A stretch of 64,000 bases of DNA from Skeletonema tropicum (GCA_037178625.1 CM074134.1:124001-188000); one strand, 5' to 3'. Numbered from the stretch's first letter, positions 9,691 through 20,763 are shown. The notes: generated by a model not told the origin, from the sequence alone. A program made the numbers and translations.

Positions 9691-11271
9691 ACGGTATCGT
9701 AGGGAGATGGGGGGCAAAGCGCGTTCTTTATTTCCCCCAGATTGCTGTATTTTCAGCGGAATCGGGCTTAGCCCCCGTTTGAGGAAGAATATCTAGCCCC
9801 GTGGGCCAAATCTTTTGCTCTCTCCGAATTCTCAATTCTCGCTCACCTACCATGACCATGACACATGCACCATAAAATGGCCATGACGAGGTGTTCATAA
9901 TTAATATCAGGCAACAAGCAGGCGGTGGTGACGACAACAGGACAAGCAAGAGGCGACAGCACCAAAGGTTAGTTCTTCCAGTTTATTATATTCACGTTGG
10001 CAAATCGATCAGAGAAGAGGAAGGGAAGAGCATGGTATCGTGATTTGTTTGGAAAAGTTAATGGCCGAATGGAAGGTCGCCCTCTACTTTGGTGGTTGTA
10101 GAGTGCTCGTCTGCCTCAAAGTCTTACATTCAGTGTAATATTGTGGTCTTCATGGTGCGTGTAGAGGATCGGGCGAGCTGGCGTTCGAGTTGTTCAACCC
10201 TCCGTGGGCTGTGTATCAGCTGGCGCGTCACCCCTGGATGTATCGACACTCTCCATGAATGTATCATCCTTTGATCACGAGATAACGTCCCCCTTCAAAC
10301 ATTTTATGCATCATGTGATTCTCTTTTGGCGGTGGTTGTGGTCATATATTTTTGTGTCTATTATCAATACCTCGTCACATACTAACCATCCATGATTCTT
10401 CTTTGTCCTTCCCATATCAGACAAATCGATACCTCTCTTATCATATTATTATTATTGATCGAAAGATACAGTTTCAGCGGGGGGAGATGAAACTCGATTG
10501 GTAGCTTTTACACTTCACCAATGAGAATAACTTTAATGATCGTCTCAACTGGCACCGCACAGGCAGGGGGGTCCCACCTCCCTCTCCTCCTCCACGTGAG
10601 GATGGTGATCATAGCATGGGGTACATGAAGAGCAGCAAATCCCAAGGATCCCTATTGATTGGCACTTCTCCCACCTAGATCATATGATCGAGACGTTACT
10701 CCAACAAAAGCCTGATCACGATGTGTATCTATATGGCAGCGTTGAGAGAGCTGAGAGTGCTTACGATTCTTTCCGCCCTGGCTGGAGCGGATGTTGCGGA
10801 TCAAGCTCATTTATTGTTGCTATTACCCTGCCGACTGGCCGAGTCCCTACTCGTTTAGTTGATGAGAACAGAAATCTTCAAGTACGTCAGGTTGGCTCGC
10901 CCTGTTGGGAGAGTCAACACAATCAAACGTTTGAGGAAAAAATTGCTATCAATCAGTACCAAACGGTTTCGTCTGCCGTGCAGCAAAAATTAATCGTTTC
11001 GAATATACTTATTTATAGGATGACAGCATTCAATAACCAATGTAGTACTATATCTTTATTCATTCTTTCCTTCATCGTCTATGGGGCAAGCAGCTCTGCG
11101 TCTCGTCCAAGCTAAAGGCACACAACTTTCCACGCACTCACTTTTACAGCTACAGCACCGCAGTCTTCAACAACAAGCATCATGAACAAGACTTCAATTT
11201 ATAGCTTCTGGAATATTTTGAACCCACCCACGTTCACGACACGACTCCAAGATGGGCCGTAGCACATCACT
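9691..11271. other. Intergenic stretch without a supported gene
   Basis: Several short ORFs occur, the longest 143 codons at 10684-11115 (+). It has a hydrophobic end but no recognised domain, no supporting start context and no splice partner. I find no RNA gene and no repeat of note. The stretch may hold the 3' side of the decayed helicase that follows. Confidence 0.5.
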
Positions 11272-12450
11272 TTATCGACGCAACGTGGAGTAAGATCCAA
11301 TGATAATCATTTTGTGCTTGGCTCGTGAAAACGCTACGTTGAGACGGCGAAAGTCTTGTAGCAATCTCCCCGACTTGCCTTCATCATTGCTCCTAACAAG
11401 AGAAATGAATACCACAGATTTATATCTTCCTTGAAACCGATCAATTGTGCTCAATTCAAGCCCACTGTTGCTCATCAAATGAAGACTGTCTTTTAGAGCA
11501 CGCAGCTGAGATCGGAAGGGCGTAATAACACCAATCGAAGTCAGTGATAGGCCGCAACCTGATTGCGCTCTCACGCATTGCTCCACGAAAGATATCTCTG
11601 CAGTATTCACTGGGCCCTGACTCTCCTTGGCCGTACAATCGAGGAATACGACGGGACATTTGGGGTTGACGACTCTCTCAATCCACTTCATGCAGGGACA
11701 TGTTTGTTGTTTGGGAGTGACAGGTAATCAGAGCTTCTGATTCTTTACCTCATCGTTGCCACACTTGAGCAATCCTTTGTACGCGACGACGTTGGAAAAA
11801 TGACAAATGTCCTCGTTCATTTGATATTGCATCGTCAGTTTGGCCACTGCATTGGGGAATCCTTCCGAGAGATGAATGAGCATGGACTCACCGTAACCTA
11901 TATCCAGACAAAGCAGGGTACAATAGTAGAGAGTTGGACTTCCAGAGCAAGATATATTGCATGCGGGGAAGATAGAAGATATCCAAACTTACCAGCTTGG
12001 TCGGCCACCTCACTCACTACAAGCGGTGGAAGTTGCATGTGATCTCCAACCAATACAAATGAATCAGCCGCCATGATTGCACATTATATAGCAGGCTGAC
12101 TTATCTGTCCTGCTTCATCGACAAATTCGACATCAAACTTTTGCCCCGCCAATAGTGAGCTGCGTGGCACAGTGAGAGCACTTACACCTACAACCCGTGC
12201 TGAAGTTATAACATTGAAGAGAACATCGGCATTAGGCTTCGTACAAGTACCCAGCTTCAAGTGAAATGTTCTGAGCCAGCAGCTTGTGGACGTTTGCATG
12301 GCAAGACCCCTCTCTCCCTATTCTCACAATAGGATTTGGAAGCAAGTCGCTAGAATTGATACCACTACCAATTAGTTTGCACAAGAAATTGCCCACTGCA
12401 GAATGACGATGAATAAGACAGAGACACACAATATACCAATACAAATCAAC
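11272..12450 (-). pseudogene. DNA2/SF1-type helicase pseudogene, 5'-truncated
   Basis: Read on the minus strand, the pieces follow the order of a DNA2-family SF1 helicase: HSAVGNFLCKL (motif Ia region), VRIGREGSCH, ARVVGVSAL, FDVEFVDEAGQISQP (Walker B), DSFVLVGDHMQLPPLV (motif III), GESMLIHLSEGFP, TMQYQMNED, STIDRFQGR (motif V) and RRLNVAFSRAKHKMIIIGS (motif VI). An intron at 11898-11992 with GTAAGT/TAG ends joins in frame, and another probably starts at 11758. Lesions: a frame change near 12235 between QNISLEAG and PNADVLF, a TAA at 12084-12086 after QPAI, a further frame change near 12400, and Q for R in the QYR motif. No Walker A GxGKT or nuclease domain is found upstream. The family unwinds DNA flaps in replication; this copy should be dead. 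Confidence 0.8.
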
Positions 12451-12511
12451 GCAGCCGCTTCTTCATAGGGACTTCTCTCAGGTGAAGCGAAATTTATTCG
12501 CCCACCAGACC
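12441..12511. repeat. Dispersed 70-bp repeat, copy 1
   Basis: Similar in sequence and orientation to 14308-14379. Shared blocks are CAACGCAGCC, GACTTCTCTCA, GTGAAGCGAAATT and CCACCA. It sits at the broken 5' end of the helicase pseudogene, where the Walker A exon should be, so it may be a duplicated scrap of that gene. Confidence 0.65.
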
Positions 12512-13019
12512 ATATCGCTACTCGACGAATTTGCAGAGAATTGATCAGCCTCCTTTGATAGTGGGAGAGTTTCATTTGACGTGCTCGCGCGGCACGCCGA
12601 GAGTGCAGCTTGGATTCTTTTTCGAACGAGTCCAGCATCTTTTAATGACAAACCTTTCCTCTTTCAGACAATGGGCCAGTTGCTAGAGGATTAGTAGTTT
12701 CAGTTAGCTGTGTTTGTGGTTTGGGTTATTTCTGTGGAGCCAGGCTGAGGGCTAGCTGAGCGCTGAGCCACGGTTTGAGAGCCAGGGTTTGAGCTTGCTC
12801 GATTAGCTTAAAGTAGGTCTCTACGTACTTGTACTTGTACCGTAAAACCTGTACTGGGTATGTATCAGGTACTTATGAGGTCCACGTTTCTCATCAATCC
12901 ACGCATAATCCTACGTCACGTCCACGTTTGATGAGGTTTTAACCTTGGTCTTGCTTTGATCTTATTCTTATGGCAAAAAGGTGGCTGTGGCACACTCATA
13001 AAAATAAAATACAACAACG

Positions 13020-13934
13020 ATGAAATTGAATCAAGCAACCATAGTAGCCTCCCTCTCGATCTCTGCCGCTGCAACTTCCGCGGCAGCTTCTTCTCACGAA
13101 GATCTGAAAGATAACTTGTTGTCAGCACTGACCACGCACAAGTCTACGGGTTATCTTCACAGGATGCTGTCAATCACCGATACATCCAGTCAGTGTTATA
13201 AAGACACTTCAGCGATTGAGCTGAATTCCGATTACTTGTTAGGAATGGCTACCTTGATTGAATCGTGTCCCCATGGAGTCCAGACTGACTTTACTTTCGA
13301 CTACAGTGTGTGCGACCCAGCTTTCACTGCTTCTTTCACAGAAGTGTGCACTGCAGCCAATGGTGAGTAGGAGACAATCGATCATATATATCTTTTACCC
13401 CTTTATGCTTGTAATATTAATATACTGATGGGAACTCTCCTCCGCCTCATCGTTTCAACGTTACCAGGTCAAGTTGTTTCAGGTGTTGGAGACATCTCTT
13501 TCACTTGCACTTTGGATGGACAAACAATTTCTGGCACAGAGAAGGGAATGCCTGAGTGCATTGCGACTTCATGCGATGTTATCAATTGGGAAGCAGAAAA
13601 GGATCAATTGTTCGATGAAGCGGCTAAGGAAATGGAAGCCATGTTAGAAGCTCTCGGCTTGCAATGTACCATCAACAAAGCTGATGATGCTTGGGCTGGT
13701 GATGCTGGTGATGCTTGGGCTGGTGATGCTGGCGATGCTGGCGATGCTGGTGATGCTGGTGCTGGTAAAGTCGCTGGTAATAGTGCTGGTAATGGTAAAG
13801 TCACTGGTAATAGTGCTGGTAAAGTCACTATCAACAGTGCTGGTGCTGGTAAAAACACTGTCAACAGTGCTGGTAAAGTCAATGGAATGCTCGCCATTGC
13901 CGTCACTTCCGTAGCGGCAGCCATCTTCTTCTAA
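13020..13934 (+). CDS. Small secreted Cys-rich protein with probable C-terminal membrane/GPI-type anchor
   Basis: Two exons, 13020-13362 and 13468-13934. The 105-bp intron has GTGAGT/CAG borders and the split Gly codon restores a 269-residue frame. The N-terminus (MKLNQATIVASLSISAAATSAAAS) is a clear signal peptide. The mature region has eight cysteines, four per exon, so four disulfides are possible. A low-complexity tail of DAGDAG and NSAGK-type repeats (about residues 190-250) leads to a hydrophobic C-terminus (MLAIAVTSVAAAIFF) like a GPI-attachment signal. I recognise no family. The even Cys pairing suggests an extracellular or wall-associated protein. The DAG-rich part is prone to length change by repeat slippage. 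Confidence 0.8.
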
Positions 13935-14307
13935 TGTCTAGGAAGCGGACGAGAGTCATACTTTTCTGGATTCTGGGATGAAGAGATAGCGTAGCTGGAA
14001 CTGGAACGAATAACTTGTTATTATCGAGTATGAATACAGGTGATGTTATTAAGTATTGTAGCGCACATCCACCTACCGTGGCAGTGTTTTGGCAGGAAGT
14101 TGCGTTGCTGCCTGCTGCAGCTGCCGGCCAACATACAGTTCTCTGTGCTTGAAGATGCATAGATTATTTTTTGGCAAATAAAATAATCTCTATTGGTCTT
14201 GGTACGTAGATAAGTATGTACTTCGAAACAAATGAACCTAAAACCTGTACTATCCTATGTTGTCTATCCCATCTGGATGACTGAAGATAGACGGACGATG
14301 AGACATG

Positions 14308-14379
14308 CAATACAACGCAGCCAGCTTCTTATCTTAATCACGACTTCTCTCAAGTGAAGCGAAATTCGGCCACCAAACC
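14308..14379. repeat. Dispersed 70-bp repeat, copy 2
   Basis: Second copy of the sequence at 12441-12511, about 1.9 kb away in the same orientation, roughly 75-80% alike by eye with small indels. It lies just downstream of the 5S rRNA gene in that gene's direction. No ORF. Confidence 0.6.
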
Positions 14380-14488
14380 TGAAAGAGCGAAGGCCGAGCA
14401 AAAGAAAGGACAAAGGCGGTAGTAAGTGCAATAATGTATCGTATTGTAGACAGGGTAGGGGCCAAAATGAGTGTCAAAAGGAGTAAAA

Positions 14489-14604
14489 GAACAACACCAG
14501 GGATTCCAACGTGGTCCCCCACCGTAGTACTAACCTGGCCCGACAGTGCTTAACTTCGCTAAGCAGACGGGATGCGGTGCTGTCACTGTGGTTGGTCGTT
14601 CCTG
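14489..14604 (-). rRNA. 5S ribosomal RNA gene
   Basis: The minus strand from about 14604 to 14489 aligns along its length with eukaryotic 5S rRNA. It has CAGCACCGCATCCCGTC, then AGTTAAGC, then GGGCCAGGTTAGTACT and GGTGGGGGACCACGTTGGAATC, with a 3' GGTGTTGTTC that can pair with the 5' GAACGACC (helix I). A TTTT run follows immediately as a pol III terminator. The AGTTAAGC...GTTAGTACT region covers the internal control region that recruits TFIIIA/TFIIIC. The length of about 113-116 nt is near the usual 118-120; the exact 5' end is uncertain by a few bases. A single copy is seen in this window. Confidence 0.92.
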
Positions 14605-15540
14605 TCACACCGGGACCAAACAAACACTATAAACTGCATATTTTATGTACATACTTTGTTACTACTTTGTTGCTGCTGCTGTTTTGCGCTGAAACTGCCT
14701 TCACCTCTTCTAATTCCCTTGCCCTTGAGGATATCGAACCAAACAGGCAAGCTCTGCTTCGCTCGACTACACCTACTTACTTAAACCTAAACTCGCCTTC
14801 TTTGACCCAAGCACAAGACGAAGCTAGAAGATCCATCACTCTATGTATATGTATTACTCGACATCCTCAGCTCAGCCTCAGCGAGAGGACTGACTACACA
14901 GAGACACAGACAGAGACAGAGACAGAAGACAGATTCACTATGAATGGATTCCAATTCCAATCGAAATCGAGCTGGAGCCAATCCTATTATAGTCTCAGCA
15001 GATTGAACGCTTCGTGGGAAGCATTGCACTCGGCTCAGCAGCGCAAGTAGTGGACCAGTAGCAGTAGACGTGTGGAAGGCTTCACTATACTCCTACTATT
15101 CATTTGAGGACTATAAAATGGAAGCGCATCATCAGCCTGTTATTTTCCGGAATGTCTATGTTGATGCTATAACATGTAGCGATGGCGTCACGTGAGCAAT
15201 TGAGGGCACTGCTTCACAGAGAGGCTATTGGAGAATGAGTTGCTGCAGTGGTGCTGTCTAATTTTGAGTGTGTAGGTAGTGTTTACGGTGTCGACGCGAT
15301 ACGGGTCGAGGTGTGCCACGGTGGTGTGGAGTTTTCTGGCAGTGACAATTTTTTGTCCCGCCAGTAGCAAGAGTTTTTCGTGCAGCAAGAATAGAAGCAC
15401 AAAAGCCGGGAGAAGCTTGCCACGACGGCTAAGAAGTATGTAACTAACAAAGGAAGTACTTCACCACAAAGAAATGGCTCCTTTTTTGGGAAAAGCCCCA
15501 GCTACGCTACTTATCAGTATCTCAGCTTGGATTAGGATTA

Positions 15541-17922
15541 TTAGACCGAAACAGGATCTCCATGAACTCGCACACGATATAGACATGTGTAATCATGGTT
15601 GCCCCAGTTCTCTTCTATGATGAATGAAACCGCACTCACAACTTGGCGTTCACTTTGGTCGGAGATGGATGACTTGTCACCCCCACACGAAGGCACGTCG
15701 TCAGGCTCTTTCGGAGGTGCACACGACCCTGCTGGAATTTCATAATCTTCGACTTCAAGTTGGGGCTCATTACTGCTAAAAATTTCATCATCGCCACCTT
15801 TCTCCTCAATACCAGATTCATTCACCTGTCCACCCTTCACGGTAAAGGTCTGAATACTCCTGCGTCGCCTCTCTGATTCTGAGTTACTCGCCGCATCTAC
15901 ATCTTCTCCAGCATAATCATCTCCTCTTCCAGCTGCAGTCAATCGGTGATATTCGAAAGATCCCAATTCAATCGGTTGATTAATGTCAAATCCAAATTTA
16001 TCGCATTCCACTTCATCTGCATCAACATGATTTCCATCAGTACCATCACAGGGAGGAAATCCAACCACCTTTACCCACCGAGGAGCACTCTCACCTCCTC
16101 TCACTCCATCATTCAATGCACTCGGAGGGAGAGGGAATGCTCGATGTTCAATCGATACAGCGTCAATATGTATGGGATATGGCAACCGCACCGTGTACTT
16201 TGGTCCCACGATCAAGGAAGCATTCGTCTTTTCTTCATCATCTTCATCTCCTGCCTCCACATTCTGAGTATCTCGACTCAATAATGACAATATCGGATCG
16301 TTCTCTGGGCGCATACTAAGTGGATAGCAATTTCCAAGAGCTTTGGCACTCCATCCACGACCATCTGCACCTCCTCCAACTTTGCTATATCCAGCCGTAA
16401 TGGCAACCTCTGGGCTAGCAGTTCGGCCAAAAAGACTCCCATAACCTGCCGTGTTACTAATCCCAAACGCATGATAAATGTAATCTGGAATGAGAGCATC
16501 CACTATACCACGGGGTGTGTACTCTCCCCAGTTGGTAGTCGACGCCCCCAAGTAACCCGATGAGGATAATCGATCAAGTGCACGCTCCCAATCATCTGGA
16601 AGATAGTTTCGAAGCGAGTCCAATTGGAAGTTGGTGTACCAATACCACAAGTCAATTTTATCGAGTACAGCGTCAAGCTTTTGAGCAATACCAACACTCT
16701 CGTCTCCACTCATCATCATCATCATGTCATTGTGTTGTTGCTCATGGTATATGCGTTCTAGCGCCTTATCTACACCAAGCTCCTTCTCAGTTTCCTTCCT
16801 ATGATTTCGAGGAGAAGGTTGATACGGACCACTGGTCAGTTCATACACCACACTCCCCCCATTCTCATAGCTCGCCACATCCATCATACCAACACCACCG
16901 TCTTGATAATGCGAAGTAAGTGCGTTGGCGACTAATTCAACCGCAGATGGGATATGGATGCATTCACCACTATTATTGTCACCATTCGAGTTGAGTAGCA
17001 ACTGTTGTTGTTGTTGTTGGACGCGCTCTTGAATCTTTTGAGGCAGCGTCGCAAAATGATTGTTCCAAAACGCGTCATCATCACTTTTACGCTGTTCCAT
17101 CATATCCATTGCCACTGCTGTTAGCTTTGACTTTAAATTGTTGTCGGACGGTGTGAGGATGTTATGGATGGACAAGAGTTGGTCCAGTTGAGCAATGGTC
17201 ATGTAATCCTTCTGGTTGGATTCATCGTCGTCTCCATTATTATTATTGTCAGCATCATCACCACTTTCATCATCCTGTTGCCGAGTCATCAAGTCGTTCG
17301 CAAAGCGATCGCGCCTCTCAATTTCGTCCTGTTGGACATTCATCAATCGTTCCTGCAGACCACCACCGCTAATAATTTTATTACTACTACCATCGCCAAT
17401 GCCCAACAATGCCGCCCTGTTAAACTCACTTATCCGCCTCGTTACATCTTCCGTCCGCTTCATCAAATCCAACAATTTTAAAGATACGTCATCCATGCTC
17501 TCGTGAATGGCCTCTGTGCTGCTGCTCGTCAAATCATCATGAGGATTATTGTCATCAGCCGATGATGATGTTAATTCCGCCTGCAACATTGATTGGGCCT
17601 CCCCAAATTTTGCTAATTTATCGGACAGCAATGACTGCAATTTTGCATACTCGGCTGATTTTTGAGAGAGGGTTTGAGCGGACTGTTTGGTTTGTGCCGT
17701 GAGTGCTGCTAGAATATCATTGTTGTTGGTATTGGGTAGATGAGGGTCATTGGAAGCAGAAGATGATTCATCTGTCACCGTGACGTGATGATTATTTTTG
17801 GTGGTGTGAGCTGTTGATGAATTGACCGAGTCTTTTGAAGCCACCACGGCGGCGTGTAACGAGCTGCTGCCGGCTAATAATAGAAATACTGCGCGGCCAA
17901 GCGGTGATGTCATTGTCTTCAT
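15541..17922 (-). CDS. SUN-domain protein (Sad1/UNC-84 type)
   Basis: Intronless, 793 residues. It begins with a hydrophobic signal segment (residues about 9-25). An Ala/Gln/Ser-rich region with coiled-coil character (AQTLSQKSAEYAKLQSLLSDKLAKF and on) and acidic, Asn/Asp-rich linkers, including a poly-Gln run, follows. The C-terminal SUN domain covers roughly residues 505-793: ALGNCYPL, the YTVRLPYPIHIDAVSIEHR strand, and the final NWGNHDYTCLYRVRVHG signature. SUN proteins span or line the inner nuclear membrane and bind KASH partners to link nucleus and cytoskeleton. Signal-peptide SUN proteins also act in the ER lumen (SLP-type). Acidic insertions in the SUN domain lengthen it. The domain assignment is firm, the exact location inferred. 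Confidence 0.85.
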   Translation of the reverse strand: MKTMTSPLGRAVFLLLAGSSSLHAAVVASKDSVNSSTAHTTKNNHHVTVTDESSSASNDPHLPNTNNNDILAALTAQTKQSAQTLSQKSAEYAKLQSLLSDKLAKFGEAQSMLQAELTSSSADDNNPHDDLTSSSTEAIHESMDDVSLKLLDLMKRTEDVTRRISEFNRAALLGIGDGSSNKIISGGGLQERLMNVQQDEIERRDRFANDLMTRQQDDESGDDADNNNNGDDDESNQKDYMTIAQLDQLLSIHNILTPSDNNLKSKLTAVAMDMMEQRKSDDDAFWNNHFATLPQKIQERVQQQQQQLLLNSNGDNNSGECIHIPSAVELVANALTSHYQDGGVGMMDVASYENGGSVVYELTSGPYQPSPRNHRKETEKELGVDKALERIYHEQQHNDMMMMMSGDESVGIAQKLDAVLDKIDLWYWYTNFQLDSLRNYLPDDWERALDRLSSSGYLGASTTNWGEYTPRGIVDALIPDYIYHAFGISNTAGYGSLFGRTASPEVAITAGYSKVGGGADGRGWSAKALGNCYPLSMRPENDPILSLLSRDTQNVEAGDEDDEEKTNASLIVGPKYTVRLPYPIHIDAVSIEHRAFPLPPSALNDGVRGGESAPRWVKVVGFPPCDGTDGNHVDADEVECDKFGFDINQPIELGSFEYHRLTAAGRGDDYAGEDVDAASNSESERRRRSIQTFTVKGGQVNESGIEEKGGDDEIFSSNEPQLEVEDYEIPAGSCAPPKEPDDVPSCGGDKSSISDQSERQVVSAVSFIIEENWGNHDYTCLYRVRVHGDPVSV

Positions 17923-18109
17923 GGTGATGATAAATTATATTTATGGCAGACAAAGATCTGCGTTCAATTGAATAAATGCGATTACAACACGCACAGCGTT
18001 GGGGATCGATAGGATTCTAAATAATGAGAGGAGCTAAGTCGTTCGGTCGGTCGGTCGTTCTGTCGTTCTGTCGTTCTGTCCGGGCCCTTTGGCGTGTCCT
18101 TTGGCCTTC

Positions 18110-18400
18110 ACGGGCATTTTCGATCGACTCTTTCTTTGATTGGCTTGATTTGACCCCTTGCCCCCCCCCGTTTTTAGAGTTTTCGATTGACTCTTTCTTT
18201 GATTGCCTTAGATTTGAATGTTCAGGGGGGACACCCCCCCTTGCCCCCCCCGTGTTTAGAATTTTCGATTGACTCTTTCTTTGATTGGCTTAGATTTGAT
18301 TGTTCAGGGGGGACACCCCCCCTTGCCCCCCGTGTTTAGAATTTTCGATTGACTCTTTCTTTGATTGGCTTAGATTTGATTGTTCAGGGGGGGACACACG
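18110..18400. repeat. ~80-bp tandem repeat, about four copies
   Basis: Copies of TTTTCGATTGACTCTTTCTT, TTGATTGGCTTAGATTTG, GTTCAGGGGGGACACCCCCC, CTTGCCCCCC start near 18115, 18180, 18262 and 18341. The first copy is shorter and more diverged, and the last lacks the C-rich end. The G6-8/C6-9 runs give each unit a strong hairpin. Just upstream (18040-18080) is a short GGTC/GTTCT repeat. The array lies between the SUN gene start and the next gene. Confidence 0.85.
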
Positions 18401-18569
18401 GAAGAGGCAAATGGACCTACTCTTCAAGATTTGATCAATCCCCGACCATGGTGGGCACATGTTATGTAATTAATGCAATCTAAACAGCAAAGAAAATCTC
18501 TTTATTCGCCTCTTATCTGCTAGCTTCGTAACACGATCCCCCCCTACGAACAACAACATTACTGACATC

Positions 18570-19190
18570 TCAACCCCCCGCTTTCTCCTCCCCTGCATTG
18601 CAACTAAGGTATGGGTTGTGTGACAAACACTCTTTCAACACAGGCACTGTCGCATAAGTGCGAACAGGAAACTTGGTATTGTCATGCACAACAGCAATAC
18701 GAAGAAGCCTCTCCTCAGCTCCTTGAGAATTGTATTTTTTCAATCTCAGCAGCTCCGCATCATTTTCAAAATCTGGAAAAAATACTGAAATTTCTGCGCC
18801 CAAAATCTTAGACATGCAATCAAAGTCTAACTCCTCTGCAATCCTTTCGTTATTCTCCAGCTTCTCCACATATTCAATAAAACTCATTGTGCCACCATGT
18901 TTCCCAACCCTAAATAATGAAGAACGTTCCAAATCCACAGCATTCTCCTTCTCATAATTAATTAATAATCCCTTCAACTCTTCTATTGACATGTACGAAC
19001 CGTACAACGCCAAATGATTCGATACAGCATTCAAAAATCCGTCTTGCCCGTAATTGATCCATAAAACCTCATGCCCATGCTCGAACAGGGTCCGCAAGAA
19101 CGGAACAGGAAGAGAAATTTTCTCCGAATTATCAACGAATTGCCTCCTCTCTTTCGTCACAACACCAGTTACAGAACTCATCCTTTTCAA
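18570..19190 (-). CDS. Protein of unknown function, 206 residues
   Basis: Intronless ORF starting MKRMSSVTGVV. No signal peptide or membrane segment. The central part reads NYGQDGFLNAVSNHLALYGSYMSIEELKG, then a stretch of alternating acidic helices, then GAEISVFFPDFEND. This layout (Asp-Gly then 'L-x-A-V-S', a helix, and a later 'I-x-V-F' strand) is reminiscent of OTU-fold proteases. The catalytic Cys position is Phe here, so if related it would be inactive. I would not assign a function. Codon use and length look like a real gene. Confidence 0.6.
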   Translation of the reverse strand: MKRMSSVTGVVTKERRQFVDNSEKISLPVPFLRTLFEHGHEVLWINYGQDGFLNAVSNHLALYGSYMSIEELKGLLINYEKENAVDLERSSLFRVGKHGGTMSFIEYVEKLENNERIAEELDFDCMSKILGAEISVFFPDFENDAELLRLKKYNSQGAEERLLRIAVVHDNTKFPVRTYATVPVLKECLSHNPYLSCNAGEEKAGG

Positions 19191-20763
19191 GCTTACTAAT
19201 ATTTCGTCACATCACTATCTACTAGGATAGTATTGCAAGTTTCATATATACCTTAGGGAAGCTGCCTCACTCTTTCAATGACGAATCTGATATCACAACA
19301 AACACCCATCAAGATTCGGGGAAGAAGGAAGGAGACCCAAAAAACGAAATAAAATCAATTTTCAATTCGTACTATTTGAATACTGCTATGTATATAAGTA
19401 GACACAATCAATATCGTAGTAGATAGCCGGTGCCTCCTCTCTTATTTAGAAAACCCGCGCAGCGGCTAGACGAGCGTCAGCGAGGCTAGTAGAGTATATA
19501 GATGCAACCCTCGTCACGTTGAGAGCAACTCTCGTCACGCTATTATCACGAAATGCAACTCTCGAGTACAAATTCAAGATCCATTCCATCACATATGTAC
19601 TTACTTCTTATGTGATGTGTGATGTGTTTTGGTTTGGAATGGAGGCGTTTTCATTGCCGTATTGATTCGCAAAGAGTGTCGCATCGCAGCAATAAGAGAA
19701 GCGCTCACTTGCTTTTGCATTCATTCATTCAGCGTTCATCGTCCTCCTTCGATGGCTTGGTTTGCTTGTGCACCCACAAGTAGAGGGGTTTACCCCTGCA
19801 CCATTCGAATACGAATATCTTTTGACAGATAATTATTTGTGCATAACTCGATAGGCTAGAGAGGGCTAGGCTTCTTGGTCCTCGCCTGGTGTCGACGAGA
19901 CCGAGACTAGCATATGTACACACATGTCCTTTTACAGATTATGAACACCTCCGTTCTCTGTCATACCTGCGGATTTGCGATCGAATGGAGTAGAGGCCTC
20001 GCAGCTTACTCCTCTCTGAAGGCGATGCATAATGCGATAGCATGATTCGGCTGGACACACACTCATTCAATCTGATCGGCTGTATACAAATTAATCCACC
20101 ACAATAATCTTTCTCTTTTCCACCCGTAACGCTTGGTAGAAGATCACCAGATGACCGCTTGAGTCTTGAGTATGAATATGAAGTTGAAAGAGGGGTTTCT
20201 AATCTTGCCTGCTGTGCAAATCAAAGGTGCTGCTTTACGGTCAGCATCGACAAGACAAGGATGTACTCACGAGGCACTCTAGACGCTCAAGGAGTAGCTA
20301 GATATTTTTGTTTACAACCAGCTGTCCACAAAAAGCTGCGCTGCCTTACATATCTTACATACGGATCGAATGAACAGGGTAATATTGGTTTATTCATACT
20401 CGTACCTGGGCTGCTTTGACCTGCAAATGCATGAAAGAAAGCTGTAAAATGATATGAAAAGAGATCATTCGTTGGCAATTACCGTCTACATACTATTCCA
20501 CTATCTCAATCCATTGTAGATTGAGCTTTGTTTGGTTGTTGCCGTACGTTTTTGTTCACAAATATAAAATAATTTAAACCCAAATTATTCAAAACTCCGA
20601 CTCCTACACGAAAATTATTCATGTTCATGCTCCTTCTTCTCACTTCCACCACACACCATCCCAACAACAACACAACGCTCTTCATCATAAATGCTCCTCT
20701 ATAACTGCACAAATCACTATCCTTTCTTCTGTACGTGTTGAAATGGAGGTAATACTATGATGA
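19191..20763. other. Intergenic stretch without a supported gene
   Basis: No ORF over 90 codons with coding character and no tRNA-like fold found. Short imperfect repeats of GCAACTCTCGTCACG occur near 19510-19570. The left 200 bases are the upstream region of the unknown gene at 18570-19190. Confidence 0.5.

Noticed and set aside
10684..11115. 143-codon plus-strand ORF as a gene
   Set aside because: No domain, targeting signal or splice partner; left as part of the intergenic entry.
13604..13924. 106-codon minus-strand ORF rich in Ala/Pro opposite the secreted protein
   Set aside because: It is the antisense of the repetitive DAG/NSAGK coding repeat, which opens several frames; the plus-strand gene has a signal peptide and a good intron.
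14511..15050. 179-codon plus-strand ORF
   Set aside because: It starts inside the 5S rRNA gene in antisense and has no domain or coding pattern; a 36-codon ATG ORF inside its end (14939) is also unsupported.
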